A stretch of DNA of 34,697 nt from Selenomonadaceae bacterium (lineage in GTDB: Bacteria > Bacillota > Negativicutes > Selenomonadales > Selenomonadaceae): contig JAGBKP010000145.1 in the NCBI GenBank assembly GCA_017635875.1, positions 1 to 34,697 on the forward strand, in the 5' to 3' direction. A program made the position numbers and the translations under genes. The notes under the pieces were generated by a model that was given only the letters and a program-made list of their open reading frames with translations, was not told the DNA's origin and made no database searches. Shown one piece after another: positions 24,161 through 33,479 of this stretch; the first letter of the stretch is position 1; every line of letters starts with the position of its first letter.

Positions 24161-25021
24161 TTGGCCAGCTTACAAGACATAAGGCGGCGCATTAAAAGCG
24201 TCAAAAACATACAGCAAATAACAAACGCGATGAATATGGTTGCGACAAGTAGGCTTCGCCGCGCCAAGGAGAACGCGCAGAACAACAAGCCGTACGCTGA
24301 AAAGACAAGAGAAGTGATAGCGGAAATCGCTCGAAACGCGAAAAATGCAAATCATCCTCTTTTAGAAGTACGCGAGGAGGGTAAAAAGCTCATTCTCGTC
24401 ATAGCTGCGGACAAAGGGCTTGCGGGCGCGTATTCCAGCAACGTGATGAAGGAAACCGTCGCAAACATAGAGGACAAGGGAAACACCGAAATAGTCGCGG
24501 TAGGCAGAAAATCCAACGAATATTTCAAAAATCGCGGTTACTCCGTTGCAAAAGCCTTCACGGGCATAAGCGAGCGTCCGAAATACGAGAACGCGAAGGA
24601 AATCGCCGATTTTATCATTGAAAAATTCAAAGAAGGCGGCGTCAAAGAAGTCGTGATGATTTATTCGCGCTTCGTATCCGCCATAACCTGCATACCCGAA
24701 CCCGTCAAACTTCTTCCCTTTGAAAGCAAAGAGGGCGAAGAAAAGACGGAATCCGGTTTCAGAACGGAATACATCTACGAGCCGGACGCGGAAACGGTGC
24801 TTAAAACCCTTCTTCCCCAATACCTAGTCACGGTTATCTACGCGGCGATGCTGCAAGCGGCGGCGAGCGAACTAAGCTCCCGTATGAACGCGATGCAAAA
24901 CGCCACCGATAATGCGGGCGAACTTATCGCGAAACTCGATCTCCACTACAACAAAGTGCGTCAAGCAGGCATCACCAACGAAATCAACGAAATCGTAGGC
25001 GGCGCCAACGCGCTTGCGTAA
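24161..25021 (+). CDS. atpG: ATP synthase F1 subunit gamma (TTG start)
   Basis: A 286-residue central rotor shaft. The N-terminal helix (DIRRRIKSVKNIQQITNAMNMVA) and C-terminal helix (ELSSRMNAMQNATDNAGELI) form the coiled coil, with a Rossmann-like domain between. The start is TTG at 24161 after AAGGCGGTG. After its stop a 273-base gap with two triple-tract repeats precedes atpD, which is unusual within this operon. Confidence 0.95.
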   Translation: MASLQDIRRRIKSVKNIQQITNAMNMVATSRLRRAKENAQNNKPYAEKTREVIAEIARNAKNANHPLLEVREEGKKLILVIAADKGLAGAYSSNVMKETVANIEDKGNTEIVAVGRKSNEYFKNRGYSVAKAFTGISERPKYENAKEIADFIIEKFKEGGVKEVVMIYSRFVSAITCIPEPVKLLPFESKEGEEKTESGFRTEYIYEPDAETVLKTLLPQYLVTVIYAAMLQAAASELSSRMNAMQNATDNAGELIAKLDLHYNKVRQAGITNEINEIVGGANALA

Positions 25022-25035
25022 AGTTTTTTAAAACC

Positions 25036-25105
25036 GTACTTTTCTTTTTCTTTTTTGAAAAAAAGAAAAAGAAAAGTACCAAAAGAAAAAGAAAAAACTT
25101 TAATA
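25036..25105 (+). repeat. triple-tract purine/pyrimidine element, copy D (Y-R-R orientation)
   Basis: The palindrome GTACTTTT...AAAAGTAC (25036-25079) is followed by a purine tract (25081-25096) that mirrors the purine arm over 17 positions without mismatch, and ends AACTTTAATA. It lies just after atpG. Confidence 0.82.
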
Positions 25106-25163
25106 GTTTATAGTGCCGATTATTGACTTTTAAGCTCTAAAGTAGAAAATGGCACAACCCCCA

Positions 25164-25242
25164 TAGTAAAGTTCTTTTTCTCTCTTTCTTTGGTACTTTC
25201 TTTCTCTCTTTTTCTTTCAAGAAAAAGAGAGAAAGAAAGTAC
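25164..25242 (-). repeat. triple-tract purine/pyrimidine element, copy E (opposite orientation to copy D)
   Basis: On the plus strand a pyrimidine tract (about 25171-25191) precedes the near-perfect palindrome 25193-25242. The tract is the exact mirror of the pyrimidine arm over 20 positions. Copies D and E face each other between atpG and atpD, the same arrangement as B and C between gpmI and tpiA. Confidence 0.85.
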
Positions 25243-25270
25243 GAAAAGCAGAATAAAAAAAACAAAGTAA

Positions 25271-26704
<1,434 letters not shown>

Positions 26705-26707
26705 TAT

Positions 26708-27136
26708 ATGTCTACTATCAACCTCGAGGTTGTTTCTCCCGACAAAAAAGTTTTTTCCGGGGATATTTCAATGCTTATCTTTCGCTCCACGGACGGCGAA
26801 CTCGGCATACTTCCCAAACACGCGCCGCTCGTCGCGGGTATGATTCCCCATGTTATGCGGATAAGGCAAGAGGACGGCTCGGAGAGCTTGATGGCGGTCG
26901 CGGGCGGCTTTGTAGAGGTTACGCCCGAAAAAATCGCTGTTCTTGCGTCCGCGGCGGAAGTGCCGGAAGAAATCGACGAACTTCGCGCGGAGCAGTCTTA
27001 TAAACGTGCAAAAGACAGAATTGAAAAATTCCACCAAGGCGGCGTTGAAAAGGAAAGCATCGACATTAAGCGCGCGGAACTTGCGCTTCAAAGGGCAAAG
27101 GTAAGGCTTTTGGTTAAGGGTAAAAAATTAGATTAA
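26708..27136 (+). CDS. atpC: ATP synthase F1 subunit epsilon
   Basis: A 142-residue subunit with an N-terminal beta sandwich (to about residue 85, including DGELGILPKHAPLV) and a C-terminal helical hairpin that in this family can inhibit hydrolysis. AGAAGGAGG precedes the ATG, 3 bases after atpD. It closes the operon and is followed by a terminator. Confidence 0.95.
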   Translation: MSTINLEVVSPDKKVFSGDISMLIFRSTDGELGILPKHAPLVAGMIPHVMRIRQEDGSESLMAVAGGFVEVTPEKIAVLASAAEVPEEIDELRAEQSYKRAKDRIEKFHQGGVEKESIDIKRAELALQRAKVRLLVKGKKLD

Positions 27137-27141
27137 GAGAA

Positions 27142-27171
27142 GGGGGCTGTGGTTTTCACAGTCCCTTTTTT
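27142..27171 (+). terminator. terminator of the ATP synthase operon
   Basis: GGGGCTGTG pairs with CACAGTCCC (one G-U) around GTTTT and is followed by six T. It ends only 10 bases before the ribosome site of the next gene. Confidence 0.85.
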
Positions 27172-27190
27172 GCAATACTTTGGAGGTATT

Positions 27191-28015
27191 ATGCAATTTC
27201 CTTACACTTTGGGCGTGGTCGCAATTATGAAAAACGAAGCGCCGTATGTTGCAGAGTGGCTCGACTATCACTTAAACGCGGACGTGGATATAGTTTATCT
27301 CTATGACAACGACAGTACGGATAATTTGAAAGAAATAATTTTGCCTTATGTTCAACAGGGACGCGTCATTTATCACGATTTTCCAGGCGATTATCGTCAA
27401 ATACCGTGCTATCACGACGCTCTTCAAAGGTATCGTTTTTTATGTAAATATCTTGCTTTTATTGACGCGGACGAATTTATTTACCCCACGAATAACGGCA
27501 GTATTAAAGATTTTGTGGAAGATTATTTTAAAGAAAAAGAAGATGTGGGCGGGCTTTTGATATCTTGGGTGTTTTTCGGCTCTGACGGAGAGGAAAAAGC
27601 GGACTTTTCAAGGGGCGTGTTGGAGCGTTTTCAAAAGAGGGGAAAAGAGGCGGATTACACCTGTAAATCAATAGTAAATCCGAGACTTGTATTCGATTTT
27701 TACGATTCGCCGCACGAACCGGCATTTTTAAACGGCGTGTCGGATAAAGACGAATTTGGAAATACTTATTTTGAAAAAAATAAATTTTCGGTAGAAAAGA
27801 TTTTTATTGCGCATTACGCCGTAAAATCAAAGGAAGAATATATAAACAGAATAGTCGGGGGAGATGCGTTTTACAAAAGGCGAGAGAACGTAACGGAAAA
27901 CGGAACCATAGATATGGAAGTTTTTAATTTTAGAGATCAAAACGACGTAGAAGATACGAGAGTTTACGAATATTACTTGAAAAATATGCAAAAAATACTA
28001 ATGGGGGGGGGGTAA
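27191..28015 (+). CDS. family 92-like glycosyltransferase, reading frame interrupted at a G10 tract
   Basis: In the present frame 274 residues. The start MQFPYTLGVVAIMKNEAPYV follows TGGAGG by 4 bases and matches the opening of DUF23/GT92-type glycosyltransferases (MKNE, then AEWLDYHL). YLYDNDSTDN and the metal-binding IDADEFI (Asp92-Asp94) are the donor-site motifs. A conserved late segment (FIAHYAVKSKEEY) is present. The frame ends at a stop directly after ten G. With nine G it would continue into the next reading frame to 28385, giving 397 residues. The gene is therefore probably phase-variable or broken here. It likely modifies a surface polysaccharide or lipo-oligosaccharide in the cytoplasm; acceptor and sugar are unknown. 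Confidence 0.8.
   Translation: MQFPYTLGVVAIMKNEAPYVAEWLDYHLNADVDIVYLYDNDSTDNLKEIILPYVQQGRVIYHDFPGDYRQIPCYHDALQRYRFLCKYLAFIDADEFIYPTNNGSIKDFVEDYFKEKEDVGGLLISWVFFGSDGEEKADFSRGVLERFQKRGKEADYTCKSIVNPRLVFDFYDSPHEPAFLNGVSDKDEFGNTYFEKNKFSVEKIFIAHYAVKSKEEYINRIVGGDAFYKRRENVTENGTIDMEVFNFRDQNDVEDTRVYEYYLKNMQKILMGGG
28003..28012 (+). repeat. homopolymer tract of ten G
   Basis: Ten consecutive G at the 3' end of the glycosyltransferase frame, directly before TAA. Loss of one base joins the two frames as ATG GGG GGG GGT AAT. Such tracts are classic sites of slipped-strand length change, and also of sequencing error. Confidence 0.9.
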
Positions 28016-28064
28016 TGCTCAAGACTGCCTGCTGAAAAATTTTGAAATATTAAAAAGCGGCAAT

Positions 28065-28385
28065 ATGAGCATGGAGGAATATTTAAGTTTATATCATATT
28101 TATACGACATACAAATATTTATTGAACGAAGAGTCCCGGCAAATAGTTTACAGATATTTAAAGCAGACGATAGTAAGCGTCGTAAACAATATTGGTTTGC
28201 TTCGAGATTTGGAGCTTTTTTTATCCGATTTGCCGTTTCTCGTAAAGACGGGAATGGACCTAGAAACAGTAAAGCAACTTGCGCTTTACGCGTATCATAA
28301 TGCGGAAAATTTGTACCTTGAGAATAAAGAGTTTTTGGGGGCGCTTATTTTAAGAGGAAAAAAAGAATGGATTGATAATTTGTAA
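28065..28385 (+). CDS. C-terminal part of the glycosyltransferase, out of frame
   Basis: The open frame runs without stop from the G tract at 28011 to 28385. The first Met is at 28065, giving 106 residues (MSMEEYLSLYHIY...), but no ribosome site precedes it. The sequence is helical with YKYLLNEESRQIVYRYLK, and no domain is recognised. Lack of a ribosome site and the perfect join with nine G argue that this is the tail of the upstream gene, not a separate gene. Confidence 0.7.
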   Translation: MSMEEYLSLYHIYTTYKYLLNEESRQIVYRYLKQTIVSVVNNIGLLRDLELFLSDLPFLVKTGMDLETVKQLALYAYHNAENLYLENKEFLGALILRGKKEWIDNL

Positions 28386-28430
28386 ATAGCCGTAGTATTA
28401 TTTAAGGCAAAATGTAAGGAGATGACAAAA

Positions 28431-29570
28431 ATGGCGGATATTTCCCTTGAAGATTTACTCAAAGCCAAAAACGGAGGAAGTGAAGAAAACGCGGCAAATT
28501 TGCCCGTTGTGACGGCGGAAGCCGTTGAAAAAGAGGTGGCGACTTTAACGCCGGAAGAGCGAAGAGAAGTGGAAAACATAAAATCCAATATAAACTTAAT
28601 GGATTCCACCGCTTCTTTAAGTTACGGCGCGGCGGCGCAAAAGGATATAGCGAGTTTTTCCGACAATGTACTCTCTTCCGTTAAGACGAAAGACGCGGGC
28701 GACGTGGGCGCGCTTTTGTCGGAGCTTGTCGGAAAAGTGCGCGGATTTCAGCCGAACGAGGATAAGGGATTTTTGGCTAAAATTCCGATTATCGGCTCGC
28801 TTGCCGGCAAAGCCGAAAGTTTAATGGAAGGGTATACGAAACTTTCAACGCAGGTGGAGCGGATAGAAGGGGCGTTAGAGTCCGCAAAGACGCGTATGAT
28901 GAAAGACGTTGTGATGTTCGACGGGCTTTACGATAAGAATTTGCAATATTTTAAACGCCTTGAACTCTACATTCGCGCGGGCGAAGAAAAACTTGAGGAA
29001 ATGCAGACCGTGACCATTCCGCGCTTAAGGAACGAAGCGGCAAATTCCGGCGACCCTATGGCGGCTCAAGTTGTAAAGGATTTTGAGGACAGCGTGGCAA
29101 GATTTGAGAAAAAAGTCCACGATTTAAAACTTTCAAAAACCATAGCGATACAAACCGCGCCGCAAATCCGCCTTATCCAAAACAACGACAAAGTGCTGAT
29201 AGACCGCGTGCAGACCGCTATATACAACACCATTCCGCTTTGGAAAAATCAAATGGTAATCGCTTTGGGGCTGTCGCGTCAAAAGAGCGTCTTACAGATG
29301 CAACAAGCGATAGGCGACGCTACGAACGACCTGTTAAAACAAAACGCGGAAATGCTTAAAGTAAACACCATAGAAACGGCGAAGGAAAACGAACGCTCCA
29401 TAGTAGACATTGAAACGGTGGCGAAAGTCAACGCCGATTTAATCGAAACCATAGAAGCCACGATAAAAATAGGCGAAGAGGGCAAAGCGCGCCGCGCCGC
29501 CGCGGAAAGGGAACTTGTAAAAATCGAAAACGAACTTAAAAACAAGCTTATGGAAGTCACCGGCAGATGA
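28431..29570 (+). CDS. TelA/KlaA-family protein (toxic anion resistance family)
   Basis: A 379-residue cytoplasmic, largely helical protein. The central and C-terminal parts (ERIEGALESAKTRMMKDVVMFDGLYDKN, then QTAPQIRLIQNNDKVLIDRVQTAIYNTIPLWKNQMVIALGL, shown here in pieces) match the TelA family, named after plasmid tellurite resistance genes. Chromosomal members are common and their normal role is unsettled, with links to envelope stress. The ATG at 28431 lies 9 bases after AAGGAG; an ATG at 28422 is too close to that site. It follows the glycosyltransferase by about 45 bases and may share its transcript. Confidence 0.85.
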   Translation: MADISLEDLLKAKNGGSEENAANLPVVTAEAVEKEVATLTPEERREVENIKSNINLMDSTASLSYGAAAQKDIASFSDNVLSSVKTKDAGDVGALLSELVGKVRGFQPNEDKGFLAKIPIIGSLAGKAESLMEGYTKLSTQVERIEGALESAKTRMMKDVVMFDGLYDKNLQYFKRLELYIRAGEEKLEEMQTVTIPRLRNEAANSGDPMAAQVVKDFEDSVARFEKKVHDLKLSKTIAIQTAPQIRLIQNNDKVLIDRVQTAIYNTIPLWKNQMVIALGLSRQKSVLQMQQAIGDATNDLLKQNAEMLKVNTIETAKENERSIVDIETVAKVNADLIETIEATIKIGEEGKARRAAAERELVKIENELKNKLMEVTGR

Positions 29571-29603
29571 AACGGCTGTTTCAAAAAAATCAATAAAGCG
29601 AAA

Positions 29604-29684
29604 ACTCCTCCCTGCCGCTTCAAAGAGGAGGGCAAGACTTGCCTCCTTCTTTGAGGGAGGTGCCCCTAAGGGGGCGATGGGAGT
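29604..29684. repeat. MITE-like palindromic intergenic repeat
   Basis: An 81-base element with terminal ACTCC / GGAGT and internal palindromes: CTTCAAAG next to GAGGAGG, CCTCCTTCTTTGAGGGAGG, and GCCCCTAAGGGGGC. It resembles short non-coding repeats of many Firmicutes. It lies after the TelA-like gene, at the left edge of an AT-rich two-gene cassette. Confidence 0.65.
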
Positions 29685-29742
29685 GCCAAAGAAAGTAACT
29701 TTAAAAGTTTATGAAACGACCGTGGAAGCTGAAAATTTCTCA

Positions 29743-29771
29743 TTGACAATAATTTGGGATGCAATTATAAT
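29743..29771 (+). promoter_or_regulatory. perfect-consensus sigma-70 promoter of the HD/YwgA-like cassette
   Basis: TTGACA (29743-29748) and TATAAT (29766-29771) match the consensus exactly, with the ideal 17-base spacing. Such a promoter would be strong unless repressed. Confidence 0.9.
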
Positions 29772-29772
29772 T

Positions 29773-29787
29773 TACCCATTTAGGGTA
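29773..29787 (+). promoter_or_regulatory. operator-like palindrome at the transcription start
   Basis: TACCC-N5-GGGTA directly follows the -10 box and covers the expected start point near 29778. The position suits repressor binding. No known regulator is assigned. Confidence 0.45.
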
Positions 29788-29825
29788 GTGTATATTGTTT
29801 TCGGCGATTTAACGAGGTGCGATAA

Positions 29826-31121
29826 ATGTATCAATTTCGTGACCCTGTGCATGGTTTTATTGACGTATCGGAAGGAGAATTAAATATTATCAATTCCGCT
29901 CCGTTTCAACGACTTAGGTATATTAGACAACTTGCGACAACTTATTTGGTATACCATGGGGCAGAGCATACCAGATTTGGACATTCGTTGGGAGTTATGC
30001 ACCTTACGTCACGAGTTTTTGACTCTATAACTAAAAAGAAACCTTGTCTTTTTTCAAAGAATGAAAAGGAAAACGAATCTATTTGCGCTTGGTATCGTCA
30101 AATTTTGAGATTGATAGGTCTTACGCATGATTTGGGACATGCTCCGTTTTCACACGCATCTGAGGACTTGTTTGAAGATGGCGTCAAGCACGAGGATTAT
30201 ACTAAAGAGATAATATTTAATACCGAAATTGCTGAATTGATACGGTCAATCGGTAGAGATTTTACAAAGGAGTATGGGAAAAAATATGAAATAACCCCCG
30301 AACTGATTTGGATGATTTATGAGGGGAAAGATGTTACAAATGAAAAATTTATAATGCCGGATTTTATATTTCTTCGAGGCTTTATGGATGGCGAATTAGA
30401 TTGTGATAAAATGGATTATCTTTTACGTGATTCGTTATATTGCGGAGTAACTTACGGGAAGTATGATTTAAACAGATTTATTTCTACGTTGACCGCATAC
30501 AAAAAAGAAAACTTTCTTCAACTTGCGATAGAGCGTGGCGGTGTTCAGTCTCTTGAAGAGTTTGTATTGGCTAGATATTTTATGTTTATTCAAGTCTATT
30601 TTCATAAAACAAGAAGATATTTAGATAAATTGTTGGTGCATTGTCTGAAAAAGATTTTACCGAACGGTAAATATCCAGATAACATTACGGATTACTTAAA
30701 GTGGAATGACAACAAGGTTTTAGCCCTTCTTGATTCATCAAATGACGATGTGGTTTTAAATTTTAGGAATCGTAAGATTATGTCTTGTGTTTATGAATCC
30801 AAGCCTCATTCCAATAAAACGGATGTGAGAATTACTAAATTGATATTAAACAGCTTAAAAATTGATTTTGAAAATAAAGTAATTGACGATAAGGTTGATA
30901 AAGATGCGCATAAGTTGACGCCCGCTTTATTAGTCCACGGCGATGACAGCGGTAGGGAGATTATGATTTTTGACCCGAAAACCGGAAATGTCAACAACAT
31001 TATGGAGGAATCCATAGTTTTAAATTCCATTGTTTCTCCGATTAGTATTACTCGCATATATGCCGAAAAAAGTATCAGCGCTGAAGTCATAAATAAGATA
31101 AAAGAAATGCAAAATTGTTAA
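29826..31121 (+). CDS. HD-domain phosphohydrolase (dGTPase-like, COG1078 type)
   Basis: A 431-residue cytoplasmic metal-dependent phosphohydrolase. AEHTRFGHS (His48, His53), THDLGHAPFSH (His101, Asp102, His105, His110) and DCDKMDYLLRDS (Asp197) are the metal and active-site motifs of the SAMHD1/dGTPase-like HD family. The N-terminal RDPVHGFI is typical of the COG1078 group. Related enzymes remove triphosphate from dNTPs. GAGGTG precedes the ATG. The gene and the next one are much more AT-rich than the neighbours, suggesting transfer. It may be a nucleotide-pool enzyme or part of a defence module; neither is proven. Confidence 0.87.
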   Translation: MYQFRDPVHGFIDVSEGELNIINSAPFQRLRYIRQLATTYLVYHGAEHTRFGHSLGVMHLTSRVFDSITKKKPCLFSKNEKENESICAWYRQILRLIGLTHDLGHAPFSHASEDLFEDGVKHEDYTKEIIFNTEIAELIRSIGRDFTKEYGKKYEITPELIWMIYEGKDVTNEKFIMPDFIFLRGFMDGELDCDKMDYLLRDSLYCGVTYGKYDLNRFISTLTAYKKENFLQLAIERGGVQSLEEFVLARYFMFIQVYFHKTRRYLDKLLVHCLKKILPNGKYPDNITDYLKWNDNKVLALLDSSNDDVVLNFRNRKIMSCVYESKPHSNKTDVRITKLILNSLKIDFENKVIDDKVDKDAHKLTPALLVHGDDSGREIMIFDPKTGNVNNIMEESIVLNSIVSPISITRIYAEKSISAEVINKIKEMQNC

Positions 31122-31140
31122 TTACATTGGAGGAAGCATT

Positions 31141-31626
31141 ATGACAAATAATGATGCTATTGTTACTATTGTGGATAAAATAACTAAAACTAATAAAGCA
31201 CCTTGTAAAAAAACATTACAAAAAATTGTTTTTTTGGTTGAAGAAAAAGGATTAGACCTTGGTTGCGACTATGTAATACATTTTTACGGTCCGTATAGTT
31301 CAGATTTGGATTTTGCCATTCGATCATTAAAAGACGATGGAATTTTAGATATAACGGTTACCCATACCGAACATATAATTTCCGTATTAAATAATGACGG
31401 ATATAAGTCGTTTGATGATGATGTGATTGATAATGTAATTGATGAATTCGGGAAAGATACCCCAAGTGATTTGGAGTTAATTGCGACTGCGTTATATGTA
31501 TATCGTGGCGTACAAAACGAAAGCAAAATTATGGATGGTGTGAAAAAAATCAAAGGACAAAAGTATAAAGATGCGGCAATTTGCAAAGCAATTCGTCGCC
31601 TAAAAAAATGCGACTATATAAATTAG
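31141..31626 (+). CDS. YwgA-like small protein linked to the HD hydrolase
   Basis: A 161-residue cytoplasmic protein with KKTLQKIVFLVEEKGLDLG followed by FYGPYSSDLDFAIRSLKDDG. The pattern LQKI...FYGPYS...L...I resembles Bacillus YwgA and, more distantly, SocA/Panacea-like domains that act as antitoxins. GGAGG precedes the ATG, 19 bases after the HD gene, so they form one unit. A winged-helix-like regulatory or neutralising role for the HD enzyme is possible but inferred. It is among the most AT-rich genes here (14 G or C in its first 60 bases). Confidence 0.65.
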   Translation: MTNNDAIVTIVDKITKTNKAPCKKTLQKIVFLVEEKGLDLGCDYVIHFYGPYSSDLDFAIRSLKDDGILDITVTHTEHIISVLNNDGYKSFDDDVIDNVIDEFGKDTPSDLELIATALYVYRGVQNESKIMDGVKKIKGQKYKDAAICKAIRRLKKCDYIN

Positions 31627-31664
31627 AATATAATATTTTTTATATTCGGAACGCAGTTGTTGTG

Positions 31665-31706
31665 TAAGGGCAGTATTCGCTAAAGCGAATACTGCCCTTA
31701 TTTTTT
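31665..31706 (+). terminator. strong terminator of the HD/YwgA-like cassette
   Basis: A perfect 17-bp stem (31665-31681 and 31684-31700) with a 2-base loop and six T. It marks the right end of the AT-rich cassette. Confidence 0.92.
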
Positions 31707-31817
31707 GCATCATTTTTAGCCTTGTATAAAACATAACATAAGCAAATAACTCGAAAAAGAGGAAAATTCATACTTTTGGCGAAAAATATGAGATATGTTA
31801 GATATTGGAGGAAAATT

Positions 31818-32969
31818 ATGCTTAAATTCATAACGGCGGGCGAATCCCACGGAGAATGTTTGACGGGAATTTTAGAGGGAATCCCTGCGGGGCTTGTGTT
31901 AGATTTAGACAAGATAAACGAAGAATTAAAGAGAAGGCAGGGCGGCTACGGGCGCGGCGGACGTATGAAGATAGAGACCGATACTGCAAAGATTGTGTCA
32001 GGCGTCCGTTTCGGCGAAACTATCGGCAGCCCCATAACCGTGCAAATAGCAAACCGCGATTTTCAAAATTGGCAAGGCAGAATGTCGCCTTTCGGAGAAG
32101 TTTGCGGCGAAAAGGTGACCGCCGTGCGACCCGGCCACGCGGACTTAAACGGCGTTTTAAAATATGATAGAAATGACGCGAGAGATATTTTAGAGCGTTC
32201 AAGCGCAAGAGAAACAGCGATGAGAGTCGCGCTCGGCGCGATTTGCAAACAGTTTTTGGAAGTTTTTGGCATAAAAATTGTTTCGCATATAATAAAAATC
32301 GGCGGAGTTGCCGTCGACGAAAGCAAAATAAACTATGAAGATATAGGAAAAATCGAATCGGAATTAAACGTTCTCGACAGTGGCGCGGAAAAGCGTATGA
32401 AGGAAAAAATCGACGAAGCTAAAGAAAAGGGCGATACATTGGGCGGCGTTTTTGAAATCAGAGCAACAGGCGCGCCAATAGGTCTTGGCAGTCATATTTC
32501 GTTTGACTCCCGCTTGGACGGCAAACTCGCGGGGGCGATTATGTCCATTCAAGCGATAAAAGGCGTTGAAATCGGCGCGGGATTTAAAGTGGCGGATTTG
32601 CCCGGAAGCCTAATTCACGACGAGATGTTTTTAGGCGAAAACGATAAAATTTACAGAAAAACAAATAACGCGGGCGGGCTTGAAGGCGGTATGACAAACG
32701 GCGAGCCGATAATCCTTCGCGCCGCTATGAAGCCTATCCCAACTCTTATGCGTCCGCTAAACACCGTTGATATTGAGAAAAAAGTCGAGATAAAAGCGAG
32801 CAAAGAGCGAAGCGACGTTACCGCGGTGACCGCCGCCGCAGTGGTAGGCGAGGCTATGACCGCGTATATTTTTGCAAACGAGATGATTGAAACTTTCGGC
32901 GGCGCGTGTATGGCGGATATTTTGGCGAATGTGAAAGCGTATAAGGAACGATTAAAATGGATAATGTAA
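31818..32969 (+). CDS. aroC: chorismate synthase
   Basis: Converts 5-enolpyruvylshikimate 3-phosphate to chorismate, using reduced FMN. The 383 residues match the family. The signatures GESHGECLTGILEGIPAG, RRQGGYGRGGRM, the RPGHADLNG segment and SSARETAMRVALGAI are intact. TGGAGG precedes the ATG at 31818; an in-frame extension to 31776 has no site. The 3' end overlaps aroK by 13 bases. No convincing promoter was seen in 31707-31817. Confidence 0.97.
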   Translation: MLKFITAGESHGECLTGILEGIPAGLVLDLDKINEELKRRQGGYGRGGRMKIETDTAKIVSGVRFGETIGSPITVQIANRDFQNWQGRMSPFGEVCGEKVTAVRPGHADLNGVLKYDRNDARDILERSSARETAMRVALGAICKQFLEVFGIKIVSHIIKIGGVAVDESKINYEDIGKIESELNVLDSGAEKRMKEKIDEAKEKGDTLGGVFEIRATGAPIGLGSHISFDSRLDGKLAGAIMSIQAIKGVEIGAGFKVADLPGSLIHDEMFLGENDKIYRKTNNAGGLEGGMTNGEPIILRAAMKPIPTLMRPLNTVDIEKKVEIKASKERSDVTAVTAAAVVGEAMTAYIFANEMIETFGGACMADILANVKAYKERLKWIM

Positions 32970-33478
32970 TACTTATAGGATTTATGGGCGTTGGCAAATC
33001 AAGCGTGGGAAAATTATTGGCGAGTCGCTTGGGCGCGCCTTTTGTGGATTTAGATACGGAAATCGAAATTAAAAACAATATGAAAATCCCCGAAATGTTT
33101 GAAAAATACGGCGAAAGTTATTTCAGGGAAAAAGAAAAAGAAACGATAAAAGAAGTCGCAGGCAGGAAAAACATAGTAATCGCAACGGGCGGCGGCGCGG
33201 TGAAAGACGAAGAGAACAGAAAAATCTTTAAGGACAGCGGCTTTATAATCGCTCTGACGGCAAGCCCCGAAGTTATTTACGAGCGCACGACGGCGGAAGA
33301 AAATCGACCGCTCCTCGCCGACCTGTCGGACAACGAAAAGCGGAAGAAGATCGCGGATATGATGGCAGAGCGCAAAAGTTTTTACGAAAACGCGGATTAT
33401 ACGGTAGATACCGGCGAACTTTCGCCTATGCAGGTGGTTGAAGACATTTTGCATTGGCTTAAGATGCGGAGGGGTTAG
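32957..33478 (+). CDS. aroK: shikimate kinase
   Basis: Phosphorylates shikimate at the 3-hydroxyl. The 173 residues contain the P-loop GFMGVGKS (8-15), the metal and substrate residues Asp31 and Asp33 in VDLD, Arg57 in YFREKE, the ATGGGAV strand and the lid arginine in RTTAEENRPLL. It overlaps aroC by 13 bases, so translation is coupled. The overlap is longer than usual, but the ATG begins the conserved NVILIGFMG strand. Confidence 0.95.
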   Translation: MDNVILIGFMGVGKSSVGKLLASRLGAPFVDLDTEIEIKNNMKIPEMFEKYGESYFREKEKETIKEVAGRKNIVIATGGGAVKDEENRKIFKDSGFIIALTASPEVIYERTTAEENRPLLADLSDNEKRKKIADMMAERKSFYENADYTVDTGELSPMQVVEDILHWLKMRRG

Positions 33479-33479
33479 C

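Noticed and set aside
25036..25242. The purine/pyrimidine hairpins as ordinary terminators
   Set aside because: The stems are A/T-rich and are followed by purines or by GTAC, not by a T run. Genes on both sides belong to the same operon.
28065..28385. Independent small gene after the glycosyltransferase
   Set aside because: No ribosome site at its ATG, and its frame is open back to the G10 tract, where it joins the glycosyltransferase by a one-base change. It is better read as the tail of that gene.
29677..29883. Open frame of 68 codons before the HD gene
   Set aside because: It starts in the MITE-like repeat, crosses the consensus promoter and operator, and overlaps the start of the HD gene in another frame.
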